Positions 53,572-62,191 of a DNA stretch of 64,000 nucleotides are shown piece after piece. Source of the stretch: Jiangella gansuensis DSM 44835. GTDB taxonomy: Bacteria; Actinomycetota; Actinomycetes; Jiangellales; Jiangellaceae. Position numbers and translations under genes: made by a program. Positions within the stretch are counted from its first letter, which is position 1. Each line of letters opens with the position of its first letter. The notes under the pieces were generated by a model, which was given only the letters and a program-made list of their open reading frames with translations, was not told where the DNA came from and made no database searches. The stretch lies in NCBI RefSeq assembly GCF_000515395.1, contig NZ_KI911782.1, positions 3,904,606 to 3,968,605 on the forward strand. The letters run 5' to 3'.

Positions 53572-54054
53572 GTGGCCCTGGACATCGAGGGAGCCAGTCC
53601 GGACCTCGACCGGGCGTACGAACGGCTCCGACTGCAGCTGGGTGTCGAGCGGCACGAACGTCTCGGCGTCGTGCCCGTCCGCGACCTCGAACGGTTCGCC
53701 GTCGCCGCCGGCACGCCCGAGCCCTGGCACGCGGCACCGCCGCTCTACCTCAGCTCCGTGATGGGCTGGGGCGCCGGGCCAGGGGAGGACGAGCTGCGGC
53801 CGGACGGTTCCGGCGCCGCCGAGACGCGCGGGCTGCCGCTCGACGGCGTCCGGCTCATGGGCGCCGGCCAGGACCTCGAGCTGCACGAGCCGGTCCACGC
53901 CGGCATGGTCGTCGTCGTACACACCCGGCTGACCGGCGTGCGGCGCAAGCGCGGCCGCTCCGGAGCGTTCCTCGTCCTCGAGGTGCTCCGGCGGTTCACC
54001 GGCGACGACGGGCGGCCCCTGGTCACCTGCCGCGAGTCGTTCGTCGCCAGGTGA
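53572..54054 (+). CDS. FAS1-like / MaoC N-domain dehydratase part
   Basis: The 160-residue protein resembles the FAS1-like dehydratase domain that partners MaoC proteins. PLYLSSVMGWGAGPGEDELR and MGAGQDLELHEPVHAGMVVV, followed by ERGRSGAFLVLE-like RKRGRSGAFLVLEVLRRF, are typical. Such chains lack the catalytic residues and form a hot-dog heterodimer with the next gene's product. GGGAGGCGACC lies before the GTG at 53572. Together they should hydrate an enoyl-CoA or dehydrate a 3-hydroxyacyl-CoA. Confidence 0.75.
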   Translation: MALDIEGASPDLDRAYERLRLQLGVERHERLGVVPVRDLERFAVAAGTPEPWHAAPPLYLSSVMGWGAGPGEDELRPDGSGAAETRGLPLDGVRLMGAGQDLELHEPVHAGMVVVVHTRLTGVRRKRGRSGAFLVLEVLRRFTGDDGRPLVTCRESFVAR

Positions 54055-54058
54055 CGCC

Positions 54059-54469
54059 GTGGACGTCGCCGTGGGGACACCCATCACCCCGTATTGCGTG
54101 CAGCCGAGCACCGTTCAGTTGTTCCGGTTCAGTGCCGCGACATGGAACGCGCACCGGGTCCACTACGACGCCGAGTACGCCGCGAGCGAGGGGTACCCGG
54201 GCGTGCTGGTCCAGTCCCACCTGCACGGCTGCATCCTGCTCGACGCGGTGCTGCGGTGGGCCGGCCAGGACGCCGCGCCGCGCCGGTTCAGCTGGCAGAA
54301 CCGCGGCATCGCCGTCGCCTGGGACCTGCTCACCGTCACCGGTGCGGTGGCGGCCATCGACGACAACGGCCCCGGCGGCACCCGGCTGGTCACTGTCGAC
54401 CTGACGGAGCACAACCAGCGCGGTGAGCTGTGCGCGCCGGGACGTGCGGTCGTCGAGCTGCCGCGCTGA
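54059..54469 (+). CDS. MaoC-like hydratase, catalytic part
   Basis: The 136-residue hot-dog protein carries FRFSAATWNAHRVHYDAEYA, the hydratase-2-type motif in the form found in two-part mesaconyl-CoA and (R)-specific enoyl-CoA hydratases, with the Asn/His pair as probable catalytic residues. GYPGVLVQSHLHG follows as usual. It starts at a GTG four bases after the preceding stop, with AGGTGA close upstream. Substrate probably a short or branched enoyl-CoA made by the neighbouring acyl-CoA dehydrogenase. Confidence 0.82.
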   Translation: MDVAVGTPITPYCVQPSTVQLFRFSAATWNAHRVHYDAEYAASEGYPGVLVQSHLHGCILLDAVLRWAGQDAAPRRFSWQNRGIAVAWDLLTVTGAVAAIDDNGPGGTRLVTVDLTEHNQRGELCAPGRAVVELPR

Positions 54470-54564
54470 CGCACTCGTCCCGGCAGCGGAAGGCGCCCCC
54501 TGCCTCGCCCGGCACACCGCCAGCAGAATCGTGATCACCACCCGCACAGTGAAGGGACGGGTCC

Positions 54565-55212
54565 GTGCGTCCATTCGTCATCCTGGGGTCCGGAGGGCTC
54601 GGCCGGCAGATCATCGGACTGGCCGAGGAGGTCGAACGCCACACCGCGGCGGACAAGCTGATCGGGTTCCTCGACGACGGCATCGGCGATCCGGACGTTT
54701 GGGGCGTCCCGGTCCTCGGCGGCGACGACCAACTCGCCGAGCTGGACACACGCTACGTGATCGGTGTCGGTCTGCCCGCGGCCAGACGCGAGCTCGACGT
54801 CATGGCCGCCGACCTCGGCCGAGAGCCGGCGACGCTGGTTCACTCGGCCGCGTGGCTCGGCAAGCAGACCAGTGTCGGACCGGGCTCGCTGATCTTCGAG
54901 ACGGCGCATGTCGTGGCCGGCGCAGCTGTTGGTCGCCACGTCGTCATGGAGGTCAACACGTTCGCCGGCCACGACTCGCGGATCGGGAGCTATGTCGTCA
55001 TGGCCGGCGGTGCGTCCGTCGGCGCCCGGGCCCGCGTCGGCGACGGGGTCATGCTCGGCATCGGGTCCATCGTCCTCGGCGACGTCGTCATCGGGGAGGG
55101 CGCGGTGGTCGGCGCCGGCGCCGTCGTCACCAAGGACGTGGCGCCCGGTGCCTGCGTCGTCGGCGTCCCGGCCCGCGAGACCACGCTGCGGCGTGGCCGG
55201 ATCACGGCCTGA
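54565..55212 (+). CDS. Sugar O/N-acyltransferase, NeuD/LegH/PglD-like
   Basis: The 215-residue protein has a short Rossmann-like N-terminus (PFVILGSGGLGRQIIGLAEE) and a C-terminal left-handed beta helix built from hexapeptide repeats (about 95-200), ending in DVAPGACVVGVPARE. This is the NeuD/PglD family, which acylates the amino or hydroxyl group of bacterial amino sugars from acyl-CoA. With hydroxyacyl-CoA enzymes in the same operon, its donor may be something other than acetyl-CoA. The GTG at 54565 follows AAGGGACGGG. It starts the sugar half of the operon. Confidence 0.85.
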   Translation: MRPFVILGSGGLGRQIIGLAEEVERHTAADKLIGFLDDGIGDPDVWGVPVLGGDDQLAELDTRYVIGVGLPAARRELDVMAADLGREPATLVHSAAWLGKQTSVGPGSLIFETAHVVAGAAVGRHVVMEVNTFAGHDSRIGSYVVMAGGASVGARARVGDGVMLGIGSIVLGDVVIGEGAVVGAGAVVTKDVAPGACVVGVPARETTLRRGRITA

Positions 55213-55215
55213 CTG

Positions 55216-56211
55216 ATGGGTGTGCTCACGGGCCGCCGAGTCCTCGTGACCGGCGCGGACGGGTTCATCGGCAGCCACCTAGTGGAACGGCTGCTCGACG
55301 AGGCCGCGAAGGTGACGGCATTCTGCGTCTACAACTCCAACGGCTCCTACGGCTGGCTGGACGAGCTGCCGCCGGACCGGCTGGCCGGCGTGGACCTGCG
55401 GCTCGGGGACATCCGGGACCCGCGGTCGGTTCGCCGTGCCGTCCACGACGTCGACGTGGTGTTCCACCTGGCCGCGCTGGTGGCGATCCCGTACAGCTAC
55501 CAGGCGCCGGAGTCATTCGTCGACACCAACGTCACCGGCACGCTGAACGTGCTGGAGGCGGTTCGTGACGCGGGCGACGTCCGCCTGGTGCACACGTCCA
55601 CCAGTGAGGTCTACGGAACCCCTGAGTCGGTGCCGATCACCGAGACACACCCGCTCTGCGGCCAGTCACCGTACGCCGCGTCGAAGATCGCCGCCGACCA
55701 GCTGTGCCAGGCATACGCTCGGTCCTTCGACGTGGACGTCCTGACGCTGCGCCCGTTCAACACGTACGGCCCGCGGCAGTCAGCCCGAGCCGTCATTCCG
55801 ACGATCCTGGGGCAGTTGCTCTCGGGCGCGACGACGGTGCGCCTCGGCAGCCTGTCCCCTCGCCGGGACCTGACGTACGTGGCCGACACCGTCGACGGGT
55901 TCGTCCGGCTGGCCGGCGCAGAGCTAGAGCCGGGCACCGTCGTGCAGCTGGGCACCGGGCAGGCGGTGTCGATCAGGCAGCTGTTCGCGATCTGCTGCGA
56001 GGCGACGGGGATCGAGGCGACCGCCGTGACGGACCACGAACGCGTCCGGCCGGCTGCCAGCGAGGTCCAGGTCCTGCTGTCCTCGCCGGAGCGGGCGAAG
56101 GAACTGCTCGAATGGCAGGCGGTCTGGACCCTGCACGACGGGCTGGCCGAAACGATGCGATGGCTCGCCCCGCGCGTCGTCGCCGAGCACGCGAGGCGGT
56201 ACCACCGGTGA
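55216..56211 (+). CDS. NAD-dependent sugar 4,6-dehydratase/epimerase, LegB-like
   Basis: The 331-residue SDR protein has VLVTGADGFIGSHLVERLLD (9-28), the active-site YAASK in SPYAASKIAADQL, and LRPFNTYGPRQSARAVIPTI. The stretch CVYNSNGSYGWLDELPPDRL resembles the YNSFNSWGWLD motif of LegB-type dehydratases, which make the 4-keto-6-deoxy sugar of legionaminic and bacillosamine-like routes. Its partner aminotransferase is the next gene, overlapping by four bases. Donor nucleotide (UDP or GDP) cannot be told. Confidence 0.88.
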   Translation: MGVLTGRRVLVTGADGFIGSHLVERLLDEAAKVTAFCVYNSNGSYGWLDELPPDRLAGVDLRLGDIRDPRSVRRAVHDVDVVFHLAALVAIPYSYQAPESFVDTNVTGTLNVLEAVRDAGDVRLVHTSTSEVYGTPESVPITETHPLCGQSPYAASKIAADQLCQAYARSFDVDVLTLRPFNTYGPRQSARAVIPTILGQLLSGATTVRLGSLSPRRDLTYVADTVDGFVRLAGAELEPGTVVQLGTGQAVSIRQLFAICCEATGIEATAVTDHERVRPAASEVQVLLSSPERAKELLEWQAVWTLHDGLAETMRWLAPRVVAEHARRYHR

Positions 56212-57365
56212 TCCCGCTGGCAGAGCCGGTCCTCGGCGAGCTCGAGGCACGCTACCTGACCGAATGCGTCGACAGCGGCTACGTGTCCTCGGTCGGTCCG
56301 TTCGTGGACCGGTTCGAGCAGGAGTTCGCCACGGCCGTCGGCGCGGCGTTCGCCGTCGCCTGCGCCAGCGGGACCGCGGCGCTGCACGTCGCCCTGCGGC
56401 TCGCCGGCGCGGGCCCGGGCGGGCTGGTCGCGGTCTCGGACTTCACGTTCATCGCGTCCGCCAACGCCGCGGCTTACACAGGGGCGGACATCCTGCTGGT
56501 GGACAGCGAGCCGGACACCTGGTGCATGAACACCGAGCTGCTGCACGACGAGGTCGTCCGCCGGGCCAATGTGGGGGAGCGGCTGCCGGACGTCGTCGAG
56601 GTGGTCCACGTACTAGGGCATCCGGCGGCCATAGAGCCGCTGCTGGAGCTGCGCCGCCGGTTCGGCGTGCGGATCGTCGAAGACGCCGCGGAGGCCCTGG
56701 GAGCGTCGTGGCGGACCGGGCGGGTCTTCAGCCGGCAGGTCGGCACGGTGGGCGACCTCGGTTGCTACTCGTTCAACGGCAACAAGATCATCACCACGGG
56801 TGGCGGCGGGATGATCGTCACCGACGACGCCCGGCTGGCGGCGGCCGCTCGTCACCTGACCACGCAGGCGAAGGTGACCGGCGAGCACTACGTCCACGAC
56901 ACCGTCGGCTACAACTACCGGCTGACCAACCTCGCCGCCGCCGTCGGGCTGGCGCAGCTCGAGCGGCTCCCGGAACTGCTGCGGGCGAAGCGGGCGATCG
57001 CGGACCGGTATCGGGCCGGGCTCGGCGGGTTGCCGATGTCGCCGCCGCCCGCGGCCGCGTGGGCGGCGCCGTCGTTCTGGTTGTCATCGGTCCTGCTGGA
57101 GGCGTCCGGGCAGGACCCGGGCGCCGTCGTTGCCGCATTGGCCGATGACGGGGTCGGCGCTCGTCGGCTGTGGCCGCCCTTGCATCGGCAGCGGCCGTAC
57201 CGGTCGGCCGAGCGGCTCGGCGGCGCAGTGGCGGACGGTCTGTTCCGGCGCGGGCTCTCCCTGCCGTCGTCGGCCGGCCTCACGCTCGCCGACCAGCAGC
57301 GAGTGGTGGCCGCGCTCGCGTCGCTGTTGGGTGCCGTCCCGGCCGAACGAGGGACGGCACCATGA
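56208..57365 (+). CDS. PLP-dependent sugar aminotransferase, LegC/DegT-like
   Basis: The 385-residue protein belongs to the DegT/DnrJ/EryC1 group and is closest in pattern to LegC: GYVSSVGPFVDRFEQEF, ASGTAALHVALRL, VRIVEDAAEALGAS, and the PLP lysine K193 in YSFNGNKIITTGGGGMIV, followed by VGYNYRLTNLAAAVGLAQLE. It should add an amino group to the 4-keto sugar from the preceding enzyme. Start is a GTG sharing GTGA with the preceding stop. Confidence 0.9.
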   Translation: MIPLAEPVLGELEARYLTECVDSGYVSSVGPFVDRFEQEFATAVGAAFAVACASGTAALHVALRLAGAGPGGLVAVSDFTFIASANAAAYTGADILLVDSEPDTWCMNTELLHDEVVRRANVGERLPDVVEVVHVLGHPAAIEPLLELRRRFGVRIVEDAAEALGASWRTGRVFSRQVGTVGDLGCYSFNGNKIITTGGGGMIVTDDARLAAAARHLTTQAKVTGEHYVHDTVGYNYRLTNLAAAVGLAQLERLPELLRAKRAIADRYRAGLGGLPMSPPPAAAWAAPSFWLSSVLLEASGQDPGAVVAALADDGVGARRLWPPLHRQRPYRSAERLGGAVADGLFRRGLSLPSSAGLTLADQQRVVAALASLLGAVPAERGTAP

Positions 57366-57450
57366 CCCGCGGACCGGAGCGGCTCGCCGCCGTCGAGTTC
57401 CTCGCCGCAGTAGCCGGCGGCTGGTGAGAGATAACTGGAGGTTTGCTCAG

Positions 57451-58494
57451 GTGAAGGTACTGGTTACAGGGGTTGCGGGGCGGGTGGGCTCGACGCTGGC
57501 GCAGCAGCTGGTGCGGTCCGGCTACGAGGTACGCGGGACGGTCCGGCCGGACGGCCGGCAGCCGCATCCGGCGCTGGCGCGGCGGATCGAGGTGGTCGAG
57601 GTGGCGCTCAGCGACGCGGCTGCGTTGCGACGGGCCGTGGCGGGGGTGGACGTCGTGGTGCACCTGGCCGCACGGATGGTCCTCGGTGACATGGCACCTG
57701 ATCGGCTGCTCGACGTCAACGTCGGCGGGACCATGCGGCTGCTGGAGGCGTCGGTGGGCGGACGACGGCCGGTGCGGCGGTTCGTCTTCGCGAGTACCGA
57801 CAACACGTACGGACCGGCGCGGCCGCGGTTCAGCCCGATCACCGAAGACCATCCCCAGCAGCCGGCCGATTACTACGGCATGTCGAAGGTGCTGGCCGAG
57901 CAGCTGGTCCGCAACCACCATGAGTTGCACGGACTGGAGTACACGATCGTGCGGCTGGGGTCGGTGGTGGCGCCCAACGAGGTACGGCCGCTGTTCCGGC
58001 TGGCCTGGTCGCGGGCCTTCGTGGCCGGCCAGGTCGACGCGGGACGGCGCGGTAGCCTCTGGCCGCTGTTCGCCGGCCGTGACGACCTCGTCGCCGCGAT
58101 TGACGAGGTGGTGGCGTCGCGTGCGGACAATCCGGCCGTCGTCCTGACGGGTCCGGACGGGTCGCCGTGGGCCGTGCATCTCACCGACGTTCGGGACGCG
58201 GTCGAGGGTCTGACGCTCGGGATCGAGCATGGCTCGGCGGCGAACGGCGTATTCAATGTCGTCGGTCCGCGGACCACGACGTTCGTGGACGGTGCGGCGG
58301 CGGTGGTGGCGGAGAGATTCGACCTGGAGACGGTGACGGTGGAGCTGCCGGTCAGGTTGGCGTTCGAGGTGTCGACGGCGAAGGCCCAGCAGCTGCTGGG
58401 CTACTCGCCACGATGGGACTTCGCCGCCACGTTGGAGACGGCGCTGCGAGCTCCCCACGTCGACCCGACTTACCTGCCGGTGGGCAGGGCGTAG
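57451..58494 (+). CDS. NAD-dependent epimerase/dehydratase (SDR), unassigned
   Basis: The 347-residue extended SDR protein has VKVLVTGVAGRVGSTLAQQL and an active-site YYGMSK in ADYYGMSKVLAEQL. The Ser/Thr-rich ASTDNTYGP is in the expected place. It is not an obvious LegB-type dehydratase; epimerisation or reduction of a keto sugar is possible. The GTG at 57451 is preceded by TGGAGGT; an in-frame GTG at 57424 would add nine residues. It lies 85 bases after the aminotransferase and two bases before the next gene. Confidence 0.82.
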   Translation: MKVLVTGVAGRVGSTLAQQLVRSGYEVRGTVRPDGRQPHPALARRIEVVEVALSDAAALRRAVAGVDVVVHLAARMVLGDMAPDRLLDVNVGGTMRLLEASVGGRRPVRRFVFASTDNTYGPARPRFSPITEDHPQQPADYYGMSKVLAEQLVRNHHELHGLEYTIVRLGSVVAPNEVRPLFRLAWSRAFVAGQVDAGRRGSLWPLFAGRDDLVAAIDEVVASRADNPAVVLTGPDGSPWAVHLTDVRDAVEGLTLGIEHGSAANGVFNVVGPRTTTFVDGAAAVVAERFDLETVTVELPVRLAFEVSTAKAQQLLGYSPRWDFAATLETALRAPHVDPTYLPVGRA

Positions 58495-58496
58495 CG

Positions 58497-59681
58497 ATGC
58501 GCCGGGTGTGTGTCTTCACCGGCTCCCGGGCCGACTACGGACCGCTGCTGGCCGTGCTGCGAGCTCTGGACGCGGAGCCGTCGATCGACCTGTCGGTGCT
58601 GGCGTCCGGCGGGCACCTCCTCGAGTCGCAGGGGCTGACCGTCCGGGAAGTCGAGGCTGACGGATTCCGCGTCGCCGAGCGGGTCGAGATGGTGCTGGCG
58701 AGCGACACCCCGTCGGCCGTGGCGAAGTCGTTCGGTCTCGGTGTCGTTGGGTATGCGGACGCCCTGGACCGCATCGCACCGGACGTCCTGGTCGTGCTGG
58801 GGGACCGGTACGAGACGCTGGCCGTGGCGGTGACGGCGGCGCTACGGTTGCTGCCGATCGCCCACATCGGTGGGGGCGAACTCTCGTACGGGTCCACCGA
58901 CGACTCCGTCCGGCACGCGATCACCAAACTCGCCCATCTCCACTTCACCTCGAACGAGGAGTTCCGGCAGCGAGTGATCCAGATGGGGGAGGACCCGTCG
59001 CGAGTGTTCGCAACGGGTGCGCCGGGCCTCGACACGATCCGGGCGATGTCCTTCGTAGGGCGGGATGAGCTCTCCGCGGAGCTGGGTATCGAGCTGCGTG
59101 ACCCGATTCTTGCCGTGACCTACCACCCGGCCACGGCCGACCCCGACCGAAGCCTCGCCGGGGTCAAGGGCCTGGTGGCGGCGCTCGGTCAGCTGGATGC
59201 CGGGAGCGTCGTGTTCTCGGGCACCAACGTCGACCAGAACGGCGCGGCCACGTTCGAGCCGATCCGCCGGTTCGTGGCGTCGAATCCCGACCGCAGCGTG
59301 GCGGTCAGTTCCCTTGGGGCGAGGAGATACCTCAGCTTGGTCAACCTCTCTGCCGTGGTGGTCGGGAACTCGTCCAGTGGGCTGGCTGAGGTCCCTGCCC
59401 TGCAGACGCCGACAGTGAACATCGGCAGCCGCCAAGACGGCCGGCCCCGCGCCGCCTCCGTCATCGACTGCGGCGAGGCCGCGGCAGAGATCTCGGCGGC
59501 CATCGAGCACGCGATGTCCCCGGAGCACATCGCGCTGACCGCCACTGCCACCTCCCCCTTCGGCGACGGCCACGCGGCCGAACGCATCGTCGGTGTCGTG
59601 CGATCGGTCGAGCTCGCCTACCTGGGCCGGAAGTCCTTCCATCCAGTGGAGGCCGCCCTGGCGGTTCGCCGCGTGAAATAG
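58497..59681 (+). CDS. Hydrolysing NDP-amino-sugar 2-epimerase, NeuC/LegG-like
   Basis: The 394-residue protein begins VCVFTGSRADYGPLLAVLRA, the standard NeuC/LegG start, and has VVLGDRYETLAVAVTA, HIGGGELSYGSTDDSVRHAI and VVVGNSSSGLAEVPALQTPT. These enzymes release free ManNAc-type sugars from UDP-sugars (NeuC) or the 2,4-diamino-6-deoxy equivalent (LegG). With LegB-, LegC- and NeuD-like genes just upstream the LegG role is favoured. No condensing synthase (NeuB/LegI) or CMP-transferase is in the window, so a nonulosonic acid end product is unproven. It ends the operon. Confidence 0.88.
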   Translation: MRRVCVFTGSRADYGPLLAVLRALDAEPSIDLSVLASGGHLLESQGLTVREVEADGFRVAERVEMVLASDTPSAVAKSFGLGVVGYADALDRIAPDVLVVLGDRYETLAVAVTAALRLLPIAHIGGGELSYGSTDDSVRHAITKLAHLHFTSNEEFRQRVIQMGEDPSRVFATGAPGLDTIRAMSFVGRDELSAELGIELRDPILAVTYHPATADPDRSLAGVKGLVAALGQLDAGSVVFSGTNVDQNGAATFEPIRRFVASNPDRSVAVSSLGARRYLSLVNLSAVVVGNSSSGLAEVPALQTPTVNIGSRQDGRPRAASVIDCGEAAAEISAAIEHAMSPEHIALTATATSPFGDGHAAERIVGVVRSVELAYLGRKSFHPVEAALAVRRVK

Positions 59682-59697
59682 GCGCGGTGAGTGCGAG

Positions 59698-61320
59698 TTA
59701 CCCCGAGCCCACGACGGAGTCTATGGCCACGCCCGCAGTCGGCAGCGGCCGGAAGTCGGTCGTCGTGTCGGACCATCCAGTTGGCTGCTTTTTGTGAAAC
59801 AGCGCCCCGATCGGCACCTGCTCCTGGACCAGATCCTGTGCCATGGCGAGCAGCACCCGGCGGTCGTCCTCGTTGGGAGCCTCGATGGCCTGAGCGAGCA
59901 AGGCCTCTACCTTGCTGGCAGCGTCGCCATTCCAGTGCACCATCCGCTGGGTGACGAAGCCCGTGAAGGAGCCGCGGAGTAGGAACTCGAGATCGGGAGC
60001 AAAGAGCGACCAATCTGCCGGACCGTTGATCGTGAGGTGGTAGTCGCCTTCGACCATGCGGGCGTCGGCCGCGCTGAACTCCATGGGGATCATGGCCGGG
60101 GCGAAGCCGATATCGCGCAGGTTTTGTTCGATGATCGGGACTTGTGCCGGTACGAACTCGTAGTCGCTGTGGTAAACCACATCGATCGGAATCGCTTCAC
60201 CACCATGGCCGGCGTCATTGAGCAACCGCCGGGCATGGCCAGGGTCGTAGCGGTGGACTGTGCGAGGCTCGGTGAACTCAGGGTGGTCTGGTGAGATGAA
60301 TCCGGCCCACGCTGGTACGGCCTGACCGAAGAACGCTGCCTGCGCGATGGCCTCGCGGTCGACCCCGTACATGACTGCCTGCCGCACGCGAACGTCGTCG
60401 AACGGCGGCTTGCCGCAGTGGAAGTAGAGGACGGTCCAGACATAGCTGTCGACGGCGTCGGCGTTGGCTCCGGGGGCGGCGTCGAGCTCGGCCAAGGCGG
60501 CGGCGGGCACGTCCTCGATCACCGCGTATCCGCCGGAGCGAAGGCCAGCCACTCGCGCGTTGGCATCAGCGACACGAACGAACTCGAGCCGGTCGTACCC
60601 CGGGCCGTGGTTTCCGTTGTATGCCTCGAACCGCTCCATGATGATCTCCTGGTCGGAGACCGCCGAGACGACCCGGAACGGGCCGCTGCCGATGGGCTGG
60701 AGCTCGAAGGGCGTGGTCGCCGATCGGGGCCGGATGGGCACCAGGACGAGCCGCCGGGCGAGCAGCGTGGTGGGCGTCTGAAGGTCGAACTCCACCTCGT
60801 CATCCGCCGTGACTCGCACGTCACCGAGGAAACCAAGGAACTGCGGCCAGAGGGATCCGGTGTCGGGGTCTCTGATCCAGTCGAACGTGAACTTGACGTC
60901 CTCGGCGGTGAGCGGACTGCCGTCGTGGAACGTCACTCCCTTTCGTACCGCAACTCGGTACGTCGTCGGTGACACCTGTTCGGGCATCGCAACAGCCAGC
61001 TCGGGGATGAGTTCGTCACGCGGCGCGAACTGATCCACTCGATAGAGGCGCTCGCCCCAGAACCAGGATGAAACGATCGCGCCCACGTAGGGGATCACCG
61101 ACGGTTCGAGGTCCGGAAACGGATTGGCGAGGGCGGCCGTGAACGTGCCCCCGGACACCTGCCTCCCACCGGCGCGACCATTTGCCGAGTCGCTGCTACC
61201 ACAGGCCGCCGTTCCGGCCCCGAGGGTCAGCACGCCCAGGAGCCCAGCGGCCCGCAGGAAATCGCGCCTCGGCAATACAACGCCGTCCGCCCAACGTGTC
61301 GTACTTGATTGCGGGATCAT
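59698..61320 (-). CDS. Peptide/nickel-type binding lipoprotein (family 5), Tat-type signal
   Basis: The 540-residue protein has twin arginines R18-R19 (LPRRDFLRAAGLLGVLTLGA) and a lipobox ending at Cys40. Mature features are RLYRVDQFAPRDELIPELAV, YRVAVRKGVTFHDGSPLTAE and FHCGKPPFDDVRVRQAVMYG. It is a paralog of the binding protein at 37107-38735. CGGAGGGCAG precedes the ATG at 61320. The two ATPase genes upstream are transcribed in the same direction, so the three may form one operon, but no permeases are beside them. It converges with the sugar operon, 16 bp away. Confidence 0.9.
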   Translation of the reverse strand: MIPQSSTTRWADGVVLPRRDFLRAAGLLGVLTLGAGTAACGSSDSANGRAGGRQVSGGTFTAALANPFPDLEPSVIPYVGAIVSSWFWGERLYRVDQFAPRDELIPELAVAMPEQVSPTTYRVAVRKGVTFHDGSPLTAEDVKFTFDWIRDPDTGSLWPQFLGFLGDVRVTADDEVEFDLQTPTTLLARRLVLVPIRPRSATTPFELQPIGSGPFRVVSAVSDQEIIMERFEAYNGNHGPGYDRLEFVRVADANARVAGLRSGGYAVIEDVPAAALAELDAAPGANADAVDSYVWTVLYFHCGKPPFDDVRVRQAVMYGVDREAIAQAAFFGQAVPAWAGFISPDHPEFTEPRTVHRYDPGHARRLLNDAGHGGEAIPIDVVYHSDYEFVPAQVPIIEQNLRDIGFAPAMIPMEFSAADARMVEGDYHLTINGPADWSLFAPDLEFLLRGSFTGFVTQRMVHWNGDAASKVEALLAQAIEAPNEDDRRVLLAMAQDLVQEQVPIGALFHKKQPTGWSDTTTDFRPLPTAGVAIDSVVGSG

Positions 61321-61348
61321 CTGCCCTCCGATTTCGGCCAGGTAGGAC

Positions 61349-62191
61349 TCAGGTGAGCCTCGACGTCGCGTTGGGCTCGATTGCCAGCCGCGGGGCAGCT
61401 GCGAGAAGCGACCTGGTGTACTCGTGTTGAGGCGTTTCGAGCACGACATCGGCTGGTCCCGCTTCTACGATTTCGCCGTTGCGCATCACCACGGTCCAAT
61501 CGCTCATGAACCGAATCACCCGCATGTCGTGGGATACCAGCAGCAGAGCGAGACGATGTTGCGCCATCAGGCCTCGCAGCAAGTTGAGGACCTCACCCTG
61601 GACAGACATGTCCAAGGCCGACGTGGGCTCGTCAGCGAACATCACGCTGGGCTCGACGGCGAGAGCGCGCGCAATCGCGACCCGCTGGAGCTGCCCTCCG
61701 GACAGTGCCCGGACCGGCCGGTCGGCGAGTTGTCGAGAAAGCCCGACACTCTCGAGGAGGTCGGCAACACGCGCATCGCGCTGGCGCCGCGGGCATGTGC
61801 GCAGAACGCTCATCGGGTCGCGGATCACAGCACCGACAGACAGCCGCGGGTTGAGTGAACTTCGCGGGTCCTGGAAGACCATGGCCGCGTCTCGACTCAG
61901 CATGCGGAATCGTGCCAACTGCTTCATCGCATAGATGTCTCGACCGCGATACAGCACGGTGCCTGCCGCTGGAGTAACGAGCCCCAGCAACGTGCGGACG
62001 AGGGTCGATTTTCCCGAGCCGGATTCGCCGATGACGCCGATCGCCTCTCCTGGTCGGATCTGCAGCGAGACGTTGTCGAGTGCGGTGACGGAGCCATGAC
62101 GCGCAGAGAACAGAACGATGAGATTCCGCGCATCGAAGATCACCTCATTGGCGGATGGTGTGGCAGCCTGGATCTCTGAACGAGACGTCAT
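61349..62191 (-). CDS. Peptide-type ABC importer ATPase, DppF/OppF-like
   Basis: The 280-residue ATPase has Walker A GESGSGKST, the oligopeptide-type MVFQDPRSSLNPRLSVGAVI, signature LSGGQLQRV, Walker B VMFADEPTSALDMS and switch His in LLLVSHDMRVI. The C-terminal extension is short, without the Cys cluster seen in its partner. It overlaps the partner gene by four bases. With that gene it could power the permeases at 35040-36982. Confidence 0.92.
   Translation of the reverse strand: MTSRSEIQAATPSANEVIFDARNLIVLFSARHGSVTALDNVSLQIRPGEAIGVIGESGSGKSTLVRTLLGLVTPAAGTVLYRGRDIYAMKQLARFRMLSRDAAMVFQDPRSSLNPRLSVGAVIRDPMSVLRTCPRRQRDARVADLLESVGLSRQLADRPVRALSGGQLQRVAIARALAVEPSVMFADEPTSALDMSVQGEVLNLLRGLMAQHRLALLLVSHDMRVIRFMSDWTVVMRNGEIVEAGPADVVLETPQHEYTRSLLAAAPRLAIEPNATSRLT

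Noticed and set aside
54565-59681. Complete legionaminic or pseudaminic acid pathway
   Set aside because: No NeuB/LegI-type synthase and no CMP-sugar transferase were found in the window; only the amino-sugar steps are supported.
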